Of a stretch of 18,162 nucleotides of DNA, positions 1-6,836 are shown in pieces. The position numbers were made by a program, and so were the translations under genes. The notes beneath the pieces are model-generated. The model worked only from the letters and a program-made list of their open reading frames with translations, was not told the DNA's origin and did no database searches. The DNA comes from Phycisphaerae bacterium (GTDB lineage: Bacteria; Planctomycetota; Phycisphaerae; Phycisphaerales; SM1A02). Positions within the stretch are counted from its first letter, which is position 1; each line of letters begins with the position of its first letter. The stretch is from the NCBI GenBank assembly GCA_018665385.1, contig JABJDN010000113.1, forward strand, positions 1-18,162, read 5' to 3'.

Positions 1-306
1 ATGCCCACTATATTTTTTGTGCAATGTGGAGGCAAATCTTGCCCCGTGCCGTGGATTATGTTTGAAGACGATACGCCTATAGCAATGGTGTTTACTGATT
101 ATGATCAAGCAATAAAAACTGCGCAAGCATTCGTAGGGGATGGTGATCAAATGCGTGTAGTAGGTTTGCCTACAAATGCTGCATCGATGTATGTCACAGC
201 GCTCGCCGGGCAAGGTGTAGAAAACGTTTGTTTTAATCATGGACCGAATAGATTCGATGCTCCGATGCACGAAGTGCTTCTCGCATTGAATGCAATGACA
301 AGGTGA
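1..306 (+). CDS. Small conserved-looking protein of unknown function (possibly partial at the left edge)
   Basis: I do not recognise this 101-residue protein. The first base of the window is the A of an ATG codon, so this may be the true start or an internal Met of a longer gene. It has no signal peptide or membrane segment and reads as a small soluble alpha/beta protein. The segment around residues 28-45 (MVFTDYDQAIKTAQAF) and the later stretch with GQGVENVCFNHGP vaguely recall SseB-type or other 'value lookup' folds, but that is only an impression. It ends in TGA at 304-306, and the next base begins the stop codon of the convergent gene on the other strand. No terminator is visible between them. 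Confidence 0.6.
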   Translation: MPTIFFVQCGGKSCPVPWIMFEDDTPIAMVFTDYDQAIKTAQAFVGDGDQMRVVGLPTNAASMYVTALAGQGVENVCFNHGPNRFDAPMHEVLLALNAMTR

Positions 307-609
307 TTACGGTTGTAATTCTCTTCCAGAATCAATATCCATAACAGACCAATCAAAATGCTTTGCTAGTCGAACTATTGGCAACCAAGCAATTTCTTCT
401 TCAACAATTTGCAGCAACATTTGTTGTACATCTTCTTCAGGTGGCAATTCTATTTTGATGCCAGGCCCGTACAAGATGTCGCCGCCATCAATTTCCGGCA
501 TAGTGTTGAATTTAGAAAGCGCACGCACAATTTCAGTTCGCGTGCCTAGGGCAAGACGTTGACCATCATCACCTGCTGTTCTTGATTGAATGACAAATTG
601 TTTACTCAT
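307..609 (-). CDS. Small hypothetical protein, last gene of the acyltransferase-response regulator run
   Basis: A 100-residue acidic soluble protein of no family I can name. A central segment (residues 41-58, with DGGDILYGPGI and IELPP) looks like a conserved core. An acidic helix follows (residues 59-73), and the C-terminus has paired tryptophans (EIAWLP and FDWSV). No signal peptide or membrane segment is present. Its ATG lies inside the end of the response regulator gene. The two share the 8 bases ATGAGTAA (602-609 on this strand), so it is probably translated by coupling from the upstream gene. No separate Shine-Dalgarno sequence is obvious. The stop TAA (307-309) directly touches the stop of the convergent gene. 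The context suggests it is co-expressed with, and may partner, the receiver protein; that is inference. Confidence 0.6.
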   Translation of the reverse strand: MSKQFVIQSRTAGDDGQRLALGTRTEIVRALSKFNTMPEIDGGDILYGPGIKIELPPEEDVQQMLLQIVEEEIAWLPIVRLAKHFDWSVMDIDSGRELQP

Positions 610-994
610 AGTGTTCTGATTCTTGAAGTAGGGAGGATACCGTATTGATCAGTCGGTCGAGCCCAACTGGCTTCATCAAATATGCACCAACCCCAAGTGA
701 CTTAGCGTATGCCATATGGCGCTTGCCTTCGTTCGCTGTAACCATAATCACCAGTGGTGGGTGTTCTAAGTTCTGCAATTCTTCTAGAACAAGGAAGCCC
801 GAGCGTTTTGGCAACATCATGTCCAAAATCATAGCATCGGGCGAGTGGGCCATACACGCAGCAATGGCAGCAGTGCCATCTGTTGCTTCGAGCGTTGCAG
901 CACCTTCAGCCTTCATTGCGATCGTAAAGGACGCCAGAATATCTGGATCATCATCAACTATAAGTACAGAGTAGCCTTCTAGGCGATTCTTCAT
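602..994 (-). CDS. Single-domain response regulator (CheY-like receiver)
   Basis: This 130-residue cytoplasmic protein is a stand-alone phosphoacceptor receiver domain with no output domain. The acidic pocket is D14-D15-D16, the phosphoacceptor aspartate is D58 (in ILDMMLP), the conserved Thr is T86 (in VTA) and the conserved Lys is K108 (in LMKP). All the residues needed for phosphotransfer and switching are therefore present. The domain fills nearly the whole protein; only about 15 residues follow the last helix. It starts 4 bases after the acyltransferase stop and overlaps the next gene by 8 bases, so the three are almost certainly one transcript. No histidine kinase is in the window, so its phosphodonor lies elsewhere. 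Signalling must go through protein-protein contact, perhaps with the small protein encoded just downstream (inference). Confidence 0.9.
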   Translation of the reverse strand: MKNRLEGYSVLIVDDDPDILASFTIAMKAEGAATLEATDGTAAIAACMAHSPDAMILDMMLPKRSGFLVLEELQNLEHPPLVIMVTANEGKRHMAYAKSLGVGAYLMKPVGLDRLINTVSSLLQESEHYE

Positions 995-998
995 ACCC

Positions 999-2009
999 CT
1001 AATGGTAACAGTCTATGAGCTTCGCAAGCTCTCCATCTGTCATCCATGGTAAAGATTCAAGCTGTCGCACAAGTTTTTTTGGCATTGGCTCATTGCGTAA
1101 TTCGAATTTAGGGCGAGATTTCCACCTTCTATGCAACCACAAGTATTGTTCAGGCGCGCTTTTAATCATTGATTCCATAGCCCTGTTGTATCGAGCAGTA
1201 ATGTAATAGAGCGGGTCCGGTTGGTCAGCCCAATCACTTGGCTCAATGAAATCATGCATCGATATCTCGTACGAAAAACGACCATCAATTCGTTTTGCAT
1301 GGACAGCAGCGATTGGAACGTTGTACCGCATCGCAAGTAATCCGATTGATTTGTATGTAGAAGCGAGTCTTCCGAAAAACGGGACGAACATGCCTCTGTC
1401 TCCGGCATTTTGATCAGCGATAAATCCAACACTGGTATTAGCTTGGATTAGGTCTTCCAGAATAGGAACTCCGCCCCATTTTGTAACAACTTGCAATCCA
1501 TATCGTTCACGAATATTGAGAACCCAATCATTAATTAGAGGGTTATCAAGCGGCCTAGCTACAGCAGCGATTGGATAGCCTAATACTGAGAGCGCATAAC
1601 CCAGTAGTTCCCAGTTACCGCTGTGCCCAGTAATAAAAATTACCGGTTCGCTTTTTGCTAATCGTTCTGTGACTTGGGTGATGTCCTTGAAAGCTACATA
1701 TTTTTGCCAAGTTGAAGGTGTAATAAGTGCGGGCATTTGCACACCTTCTGCAACAAACAACTGAAACATATGTTCCATAGATCGTTTTGCTAAATCTGCA
1801 GCATCGTTTGAAGATAATTCTGGGAAGCTTGCCTGAATGTTGTTGATGGCTCGCTGTCTTCGTTTCGAATTGAATTTGTAATAAAGATCACCAATCAATT
1901 TACATGATTGCATGTTTAAATCTACAGGACAACACCCGATGAGCGCAGCAGCTATTCGCAGAGGAATGTACTGAGACAGGGAAGTAAGAGTGGATTGATT
2001 GCGAGCCAT
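999..2009 (-). CDS. LpxL/HtrB-family lysophospholipid/lipid A acyltransferase
   Basis: A member of the lipid A biosynthesis late acyltransferase family, which transfers a secondary fatty acyl chain from acyl-ACP to a lipid A precursor at the cytoplasmic face of the inner membrane. The 336-residue length is typical. The catalytic HX4E motif is H128-S-G-N-W-E133 inside ITGHSGNWELLGYAL. A downstream block with IADQN (around residues 196-200) and the C-terminal QYLWLHRRWKSRP (287-299) are both family hallmarks. The N-terminus (residues 14-28) is hydrophobic and probably membrane-associated. The ATG at 2009 is preceded by a weak AGG very close to the start. The gene is first in a run with a receiver protein and a small protein. 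Which acyl chain and acceptor it uses cannot be read from sequence; aminolipid or phospholipid acylation is an alternative. Confidence 0.9.
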   Translation of the reverse strand: MARNQSTLTSLSQYIPLRIAAALIGCCPVDLNMQSCKLIGDLYYKFNSKRRQRAINNIQASFPELSSNDAADLAKRSMEHMFQLFVAEGVQMPALITPSTWQKYVAFKDITQVTERLAKSEPVIFITGHSGNWELLGYALSVLGYPIAAVARPLDNPLINDWVLNIRERYGLQVVTKWGGVPILEDLIQANTSVGFIADQNAGDRGMFVPFFGRLASTYKSIGLLAMRYNVPIAAVHAKRIDGRFSYEISMHDFIEPSDWADQPDPLYYITARYNRAMESMIKSAPEQYLWLHRRWKSRPKFELRNEPMPKKLVRQLESLPWMTDGELAKLIDCYH

Positions 2010-2040
2010 TACCTAAAGGCAACAAAAGTCGGCTAGTAGT

Positions 2041-3417
2041 TTAGCGACTATGCCGTCCTGTAAGCACATGCAATCTGTTCGTAGTAAGAATAGGTACTTG
2101 AGCAGCTTTTGCTTGTTTGCGTAGTGACTCATAATCTTCGTATGCACGTTGCTGATTGGCGTAGGCATCGAACATTGCGTTGGAAGCACCACGACTTGGT
2201 TTGTGCGTAGGTTTACGAGGAGTAACACCGAGGACGAGGAAATCTAAATCGCCTGGAACTACACCATCGTCTTCAATCACAACCCCACCCCATCTTGCGA
2301 TTTGATCTTTGATGAATGCGTTATTCGATTCAACGCTTCCATCTCCATTAGCATCAAAACTGCCATGTACTAAGAATGTGAACTTGTAATTTGGATCGTA
2401 CACTGGATTCACAATAATATTATCACGAACAATTGGCTGACTTGAAGTCGAACGAGTAATCTTAGCTGTAGATGTTGTTGAGCCAACTTTTACTACTTCG
2501 ATAGTGGCTTTGCCCCTAGGAAGTTCACCTTCTGCGCTTGGTCTAATCTGCGAAGCCGATTCGTATATATCAAATGTCATACCGAGAACTATGTGGTCAT
2601 TTTTGCCACGATCGATGAAAACCTCGTTGCCTGAACCAACTTCTAGCACTGTGCCGTCCACAAGGAATGATGGGTCAACAGAACTGATTCGGTTTGCGTT
2701 GATTTTCTTACGTAGCTCGTCGATTGTACTTTGAAGACGCGACTTCTCATCTGTAAGGGTCTGGACATCGTCTTCAAGTAATTCAATTCGACCGATGTTG
2801 CGATCTTCCACTTCTTGTAATTTATCATGGCGAATAATGAAGTAATCATCAACACGTGTGTTTAGGTCAGCAGATTCAGTTTGCACATCTTTCCACTCTT
2901 CTTTTACCTGTTCAACTTCGAGTTTGTTTGAATCATCTTGCTCTGCAAGTTGATCGTTAAGCGATTTAATAGTGCCGTCTTTGCTTCCGATTTCTAAAAT
3001 GCGAGAATCTAGTTCTGCTTTTTGTGATTTCAAACGGTTGTTCAAATCTTTGATGTCCATCGCAAGTGGCTTGCTTCCGGATGTATTGCTTTCAAATTGC
3101 GTAGTCAGTTGTCCTATGGATTCAGAAGGATTTCCCGTAAGCATGACATTACGTTGTCGCAGTTGGTCATTCAAGTACCCAACAACACTCTGGCCAGAAC
3201 TTGATGCAAGCGATGAAATTTTTTGAACGGAATCGTCGCTGCGTTCACGCGCGCTGGCGTACGCATCGAGTGAAACATTTGCTTTTGTAACAAGTTCACG
3301 TTGCTCCCGATCGCTTGTGTACAAGACGATACTAAGAACAAGTAGAAATACAGTTGCTAAAACAAAGACAACTAAAGAAACGATGACGCCGGTTCCAGCG
3401 CCGCTACGAATAGCCAT
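2041..3417 (-). CDS. Single-pass membrane coiled-coil protein with C-terminal BRCT-like domain
   Basis: 458 residues from the ATG at 3417. I chose this start over an upstream TTG (3471) because GGAGAG lies 6 bases before it and a membrane segment begins almost at once. Layout seen: a transmembrane helix at about residues 9-33; a long polar, heptad-rich region at about 60-245, likely coiled coil; a small beta domain at about 252-338 beginning VDGTVLEVGSGNEVFIDRG; and a C-terminal region at 345-454. The C-terminal region has the BRCT pattern: FLVHGSF, then an amphipathic helix ending in RWGGVV (375-380), then DLDFLVLGVTP (390-400), then a helix and PILTTNRLHVLTG. An Asp/Asn-rich loop (DANGDGSVE, from residue 355) interrupts the domain. 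The short N-terminus suggests the bulk is outside the cytoplasm, but charge on both sides of the helix is ambiguous. Function unknown; scaffold-type role is inference. Confidence 0.75.
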   Translation of the reverse strand: MAIRSGAGTGVIVSLVVFVLATVFLLVLSIVLYTSDREQRELVTKANVSLDAYASARERSDDSVQKISSLASSSGQSVVGYLNDQLRQRNVMLTGNPSESIGQLTTQFESNTSGSKPLAMDIKDLNNRLKSQKAELDSRILEIGSKDGTIKSLNDQLAEQDDSNKLEVEQVKEEWKDVQTESADLNTRVDDYFIIRHDKLQEVEDRNIGRIELLEDDVQTLTDEKSRLQSTIDELRKKINANRISSVDPSFLVDGTVLEVGSGNEVFIDRGKNDHIVLGMTFDIYESASQIRPSAEGELPRGKATIEVVKVGSTTSTAKITRSTSSQPIVRDNIIVNPVYDPNYKFTFLVHGSFDANGDGSVESNNAFIKDQIARWGGVVIEDDGVVPGDLDFLVLGVTPRKPTHKPSRGASNAMFDAYANQQRAYEDYESLRKQAKAAQVPILTTNRLHVLTGRHSR

Positions 3418-3551
3418 AATAAACTCTCCAAAAGTCACACCTTGCAGAATGGCGAGGGGCGGAACAGACAAGTGGGCGACAATTGCCCATGTAATGATTG
3501 GACAGTTTCATAGGTTTAGGCACTTTCGTCAAGTTCAAACCGGCATCTGAT

Positions 3552-3557
3552 TACAAT
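3552..3557 (+). promoter_or_regulatory. Possible -10 element upstream of lat
   Basis: TACAAT matches the sigma-70 -10 consensus at five of six positions. No good -35 hexamer sits 16-18 bases upstream (the best is around TCAAGT), so this is a weak call. Transcription from here would start near 3564 and place the 3583-3629 hairpin close to the 5' end of a leader of roughly 160 bases. Confidence 0.2.
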
Positions 3558-3582
3558 TCTCTGTTTAAAAGTACGTTTTTAG

Positions 3583-3629
3583 CCTTTAAAGTGAGGGCAA
3601 CCTATGGAAGATTGTGCCTCGCTTTAAGG
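3583..3629 (+). repeat. Inverted repeat / 13-bp hairpin in the lat leader region
   Basis: Left arm CCTTTAAAGTGAGG (3583-3596) pairs with right arm CCTCGCTTTAAGG (3617-3629). This gives 13 pairs with one bulged U and one U-G pair, around a 20-base loop. No run of T follows on either strand, so it is not a standard intrinsic terminator. It could be a leader RNA structure or an operator for a dimeric regulator acting on lat and/or the divergent gene. It does not resemble the lysine riboswitch, which would be far longer. Confidence 0.5.
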
Positions 3630-3726
3630 TCAATGGAGAGGGTTATCAAAAAACGGAACTCTTGGTATCATGGCGCATTCCAGCGAACTAATGGTAGATT
3701 CGCTTATTTTGCACAAAGGCCACCTT

Positions 3727-5055
3727 ATGAACGTATCACCCCAAAATGTTCACTCCGTACTAAGTAAATTTCAACTTGTTGATGGCTACAACCTTGTAGT
3801 CGATTTAGACAAATCACACGGTGTATGGATTCACGATTCTGCGAGTGGCAAGGACTATTTAGATGCGTTTACTTGCTTCGCATCATGGCCTTTGGGATTT
3901 AACCATCCTGATCTAATGGGAGATGCATTTAATGACGCAATCTTAAAAGTTTCGCGAAACAAAATAGCAAACTCAGATTTGTATACAACTGAATTAGCAG
4001 AGTTCGTTGATTCGTTCGGCACAAAAGTTACTCCTGAAGAATACCCGCATCACTTTTGGGTCTCAGGTGGTTCTTTAGCAGTCGAAAATGCATTGAAAAC
4101 GGCATTTGATTGGAAGGCTAGAAAACTCGGACGAACAGATTTTTTAGACGATGTAAATGATCTTGTCGTATTGCACTTTGAACAAGCATTCCACGGTCGT
4201 AGCGGATACACAATGAGCTTGACGAATACCATTCCTGACAAGGTCGGCTTGTTCCCTAAGTTTGACTGGCCTCGAGTATCTTCACCGTATTGCGTCTTTG
4301 ATAATGATGGAAATATCGTGAACGATATAGAGGCAGCCGAAGCCCAGACATGTGCAGAAATTGAAAAAGCATTTGAGTTACATGGCAATAAAATTGCAGC
4401 AATCATCATTGAGCCAATGCAAGGCGAAGGTGGAGATAATCACTTCAGAAACGAATTCCTTGAAAAACTTCGTGCATATGCTGATGAACGTGAAGCGCTA
4501 CTGGTTTTCGATGAAGTGCAGACGGGGTTCTACGGCTCTGGTAAAGCATGGTTTTGGCAACACACCACTGTGAAGCCAGATATTGTAAGTTTTGGTAAAA
4601 AGACGCAAGTGTGCGGTATTTACGCGAATCGTCGAATTGATGAAGTTGCGGATAATGTGTTTGCAAAATCGAGCCGCATTAATTCTACGTGGGGCGGAAA
4701 CTTGGTAGATATGGTTCGTTGCACACAATTTATTAATATTATTGAGCGTGACAACATTACAGACTTAGTAAACAAAGTAAGCGACCAAGTGATTACCGGA
4801 TTGCGCCAGATATCGCAGAGCACCGGCTTGATTTCAAGCGTTCGTGGTAAGGGTTCGCTCATAGCATTTACGTTGCCATCACCCGAACACAGAGCAGCAA
4901 TGCTCGGTGCATTTATGGATGCTGGTGTCATTGCCTTGCCTTGCGGTAAGCGATCAGTCAGATTCCGTTTACCATTGGTGATGACAGTTGAAGATGCAGA
5001 TTCCTTATTGAACAGAACTAACGACGCTGTGCAAGCGTTAGCAACGGCTGTGTAA
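3727..5055 (+). CDS. lat: L-lysine 6-aminotransferase (lysine epsilon-aminotransferase)
   Basis: PLP-dependent class III aminotransferase that moves the epsilon-amino group of lysine to 2-oxoglutarate. The product, allysine, cyclises to piperideine-6-carboxylate on the way to alpha-aminoadipate. It matches the mycobacterial Rv3290c type along its length. Visible matches are the phosphate-binding SGGSLAVENALK (residues 113-124 from this start), FHGRSGYT (155-162), the Glu-switch block EPMQGEGGD (from residue 229), FDEVQTG (PLP-ring Asp at 262), and FGKKTQVCG with the Schiff-base lysine K291. INSTWGGN follows. I use the ATG at 3727 (AAAGG 7 bases upstream, 442 residues); the ATG at 3670 gives 461 residues and cannot be excluded. 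A FIST-domain gene starts 2 bases after the stop. No aldehyde dehydrogenase for the next step is in the window. Confidence 0.93.
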   Translation: MNVSPQNVHSVLSKFQLVDGYNLVVDLDKSHGVWIHDSASGKDYLDAFTCFASWPLGFNHPDLMGDAFNDAILKVSRNKIANSDLYTTELAEFVDSFGTKVTPEEYPHHFWVSGGSLAVENALKTAFDWKARKLGRTDFLDDVNDLVVLHFEQAFHGRSGYTMSLTNTIPDKVGLFPKFDWPRVSSPYCVFDNDGNIVNDIEAAEAQTCAEIEKAFELHGNKIAAIIIEPMQGEGGDNHFRNEFLEKLRAYADEREALLVFDEVQTGFYGSGKAWFWQHTTVKPDIVSFGKKTQVCGIYANRRIDEVADNVFAKSSRINSTWGGNLVDMVRCTQFINIIERDNITDLVNKVSDQVITGLRQISQSTGLISSVRGKGSLIAFTLPSPEHRAAMLGAFMDAGVIALPCGKRSVRFRLPLVMTVEDADSLLNRTNDAVQALATAV

Positions 5056-5057
5056 AC

Positions 5058-6248
5058 TTGCGTAGCGCAGCTGCTATTAGTGAACACCTTGATACTCGCA
5101 CTGCGGCAATCGAAGTGGCTGCTTTGCTTGAGAAAGCAATGGATGGCCCTACAGACTTGGTTCTAGTGTTTGCAAGTTTCCATCACCGGGAATCTTTCGA
5201 AGATGCCATTGCAGATATACAAACAACGCTTGCTCCCAAAACAATAGTCGGGGTAACCGCGGAATCTGTCGTTGGGTGCGACTTAGAGCTAGAGGGTGTT
5301 GCGGGGCTATCGGCAATTGCAATGCATTTGCCTGGTGTTACCGTTACGCCTTGGACCACAACACCGAAGAAACCGTTGCCAATTTCCAGACCAGAAGAAA
5401 TTCCTGCTTGGATAGGTTTGCAAGATGATACAAAAGCAGTGTTGTTTTTTGCAGATCCTTTTTCAACTCCTATCACTCGACTGCTACCTGCACTAACATC
5501 CTGCCGAGGAGAGGGGAATCCATTACCCATTATTGGAGGGATGGCATCAGGTGCTTCGCAGGCTACATTTAACAGGCTCATTATTGGGGGAGAAGGCCAA
5601 CGCAGTGGAGGCATTGGCTTGACTCTGTCTGGCCCACTGCAGGTGGATTGCATTGCAAGCCAGGGTTGCAGACCTGTGGGTTCGCACTACAGGGTGACAA
5701 AAGTTGATCGAAACGTCATACTTGAATTAGGCGGGAAACCTGCTCTTGAGGTTCTTCAGCAATTAGCAAAAGAGGCATCGCCTCAAGACCGAAAGTTGAT
5801 TGAAGGGGGTCTTCTGCTTGGTAGCGTTATAGACGAGCACAAAAGCCATTTTGGTCGAGGCGATTTTTTAATCCGCTCTATATTAGGACTCGATCGAAAA
5901 CGAAATGGAATTGCTGCTGGAGAATTTTATCGATTGGGTAAAACAGTGCAATTTCATGTACGCGACGCGCAAACTGCCGTAGAAGATTTGCAACTATTGC
6001 TTGATGCACAACAATTAAGTGAGATACCCTTTGGCGGACTATTGGTTACATGCAACGGCAGGGGTAGGAGTTTGTTCCAAGAAGAGGATCATGACCTTAC
6101 TATTATTCGCGAGCGTATGGGCGAAGTACCGATTGCAGGTTTTTTTGCAGCAGGCGAAATTGGACCAATTGGCAATACATCATTTTTGCATGGTCATACT
6201 GCTTGTCTTACGTTGTTTAGACGGGAAAAATTACCGCACGGAATGTAA
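5058..6248 (+). CDS. FIST-domain (FIST_N + FIST_C) sensor protein
   Basis: 396 residues carrying both halves of the FIST sensory module, which in other bacteria is found alone or fused to signalling domains and is proposed to bind small ligands such as amino acids. FIST_N covers about residues 30-215, with DLVLVFASFHH and IVGVTAESVVG. FIST_C covers about 225-385, with GGLLVTCNGRGRSLF and, near the end, IAGFFAAGEIGPIGN then FLHGHTACLTLF. No membrane segment or transducer domain is present, so it is a stand-alone cytoplasmic protein. The start is TTG at 5058, the first possible start after an in-frame stop at 5019; the next Met (5142) would cut into the domain. It lies 2 bases after lat, so the pair is probably translationally coupled. 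The last 18 bases overlap the convergent lipoprotein gene. Confidence 0.88.
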   Translation: MRSAAAISEHLDTRTAAIEVAALLEKAMDGPTDLVLVFASFHHRESFEDAIADIQTTLAPKTIVGVTAESVVGCDLELEGVAGLSAIAMHLPGVTVTPWTTTPKKPLPISRPEEIPAWIGLQDDTKAVLFFADPFSTPITRLLPALTSCRGEGNPLPIIGGMASGASQATFNRLIIGGEGQRSGGIGLTLSGPLQVDCIASQGCRPVGSHYRVTKVDRNVILELGGKPALEVLQQLAKEASPQDRKLIEGGLLLGSVIDEHKSHFGRGDFLIRSILGLDRKRNGIAAGEFYRLGKTVQFHVRDAQTAVEDLQLLLDAQQLSEIPFGGLLVTCNGRGRSLFQEEDHDLTIIRERMGEVPIAGFFAAGEIGPIGNTSFLHGHTACLTLFRREKLPHGM

Positions 6249-6836
6249 TTTCAAGTAATCATTTTCTCTCAGGAATGACGCAGTTTTAAACGTATAGTTG
6301 CGTGCGATTCTTGGGATAAATGTATACGTGATAATTCCATTGTTTTCTGTAGTTGTCACTTCCCCAAACCCTTTTCCCCCGTGCATTCTCTGCAACGTCA
6401 TTGCAAGTTCACGCCTGTTGTCTGCGAAAAAAGCTACAAATTCCTTTTCAGAGTGCCCTTCGCTTCTGTAATACTGCTTCATAGGGGTGCTGATGATTTG
6501 TTCAAAGAGCAGTTCCCAGTTACAGTCGCGTAGGCAGGTAAGCGTATGCGTTAACACATGTTCAGGAAGGATTGAGCGGAGGGTAGTCTCGCCGGTAAGT
6601 TCATCTATTTCTTCAAGGACAATTGTGTCAAGGTATTCTTGCAACAACACACTGTTGGCTCCAGTTGTAGAGTTGTATATCACAATCGTGCCATCGGCAC
6701 GTGTTTCTTCTTGGGGTAAACCCGCTGTACCCGAAAGGACTGTGTGCCATGTTGGTCTGTGCCGATACTCAACTTTTTGTGTTTCGCATCCCAAAAGAGT
6801 GGCGAACAAAATGCAAATAGGTACGAGGGTATGCAT
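6231..6836 (-). CDS. Predicted lipoprotein of unknown function
   Basis: 201 residues with an N-terminal hydrophobic stretch and the lipobox LLGC (Cys17), so probably a lipid-anchored envelope protein. The signal peptide is unusual in having no Lys/Arg before the hydrophobic core (only His2). After the anchor come a beta-rich segment (about 35-60), a helical middle containing CLRDC (two Cys four residues apart) and a C-terminal part with TYTFIPR. I do not recognise a family. Its ATG shares one base with the stop of the upstream beta-propeller gene (TAATG), which indicates coupled translation. Its 3' end overlaps the convergent FIST gene by 18 bases and no terminator is visible there. A role together with the exported propeller protein is likely from context only. 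Confidence 0.75.
   Translation of the reverse strand: MHTLVPICILFATLLGCETQKVEYRHRPTWHTVLSGTAGLPQEETRADGTIVIYNSTTGANSVLLQEYLDTIVLEEIDELTGETTLRSILPEHVLTHTLTCLRDCNWELLFEQIISTPMKQYYRSEGHSEKEFVAFFADNRRELAMTLQRMHGGKGFGEVTTTENNGIITYTFIPRIARNYTFKTASFLRENDYLKLHSVR

Larger units (their letters stand above)
3418..3726. other. Divergent intergenic region between the coiled-coil gene and lat
   Basis: About 300 bases between two outward-facing genes, the longest gap in the window. It holds the Shine-Dalgarno GGAGAG of the minus-strand gene (3424-3429), a possible plus-strand -10 element TACAAT (3552-3557) and a near-perfect hairpin (3583-3629). Short open frames exist here but none looks like a real gene. 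If the longer lat start at 3670 is used, the gap shrinks by 57 bases. Confidence 0.6.

Noticed and set aside
3418..3471. TTG start 54 bases upstream for the coiled-coil protein
   Set aside because: The ATG at 3417 has GGAGAG at ideal spacing; the extension would contain that SD.
3541..3726. Lysine riboswitch upstream of lat
   Set aside because: The region is too short and contains only one hairpin; the conserved lysine riboswitch core and multi-helix junction are not visible.
3498..3767. Small plus-strand open frame upstream of lat
   Set aside because: It runs into lat in another frame and covers the hairpin and leader; no SD and no protein-like pattern.
4620..5087. Minus-strand open frame (155 codons) inside lat
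   Set aside because: Antisense to a strongly conserved enzyme; low-complexity composition and no family motif.
5183..5653. Minus-strand open frame (156 codons) inside the FIST gene
   Set aside because: Antisense shadow; Pro/Ser-rich translation typical of a reverse complement of coding sequence.
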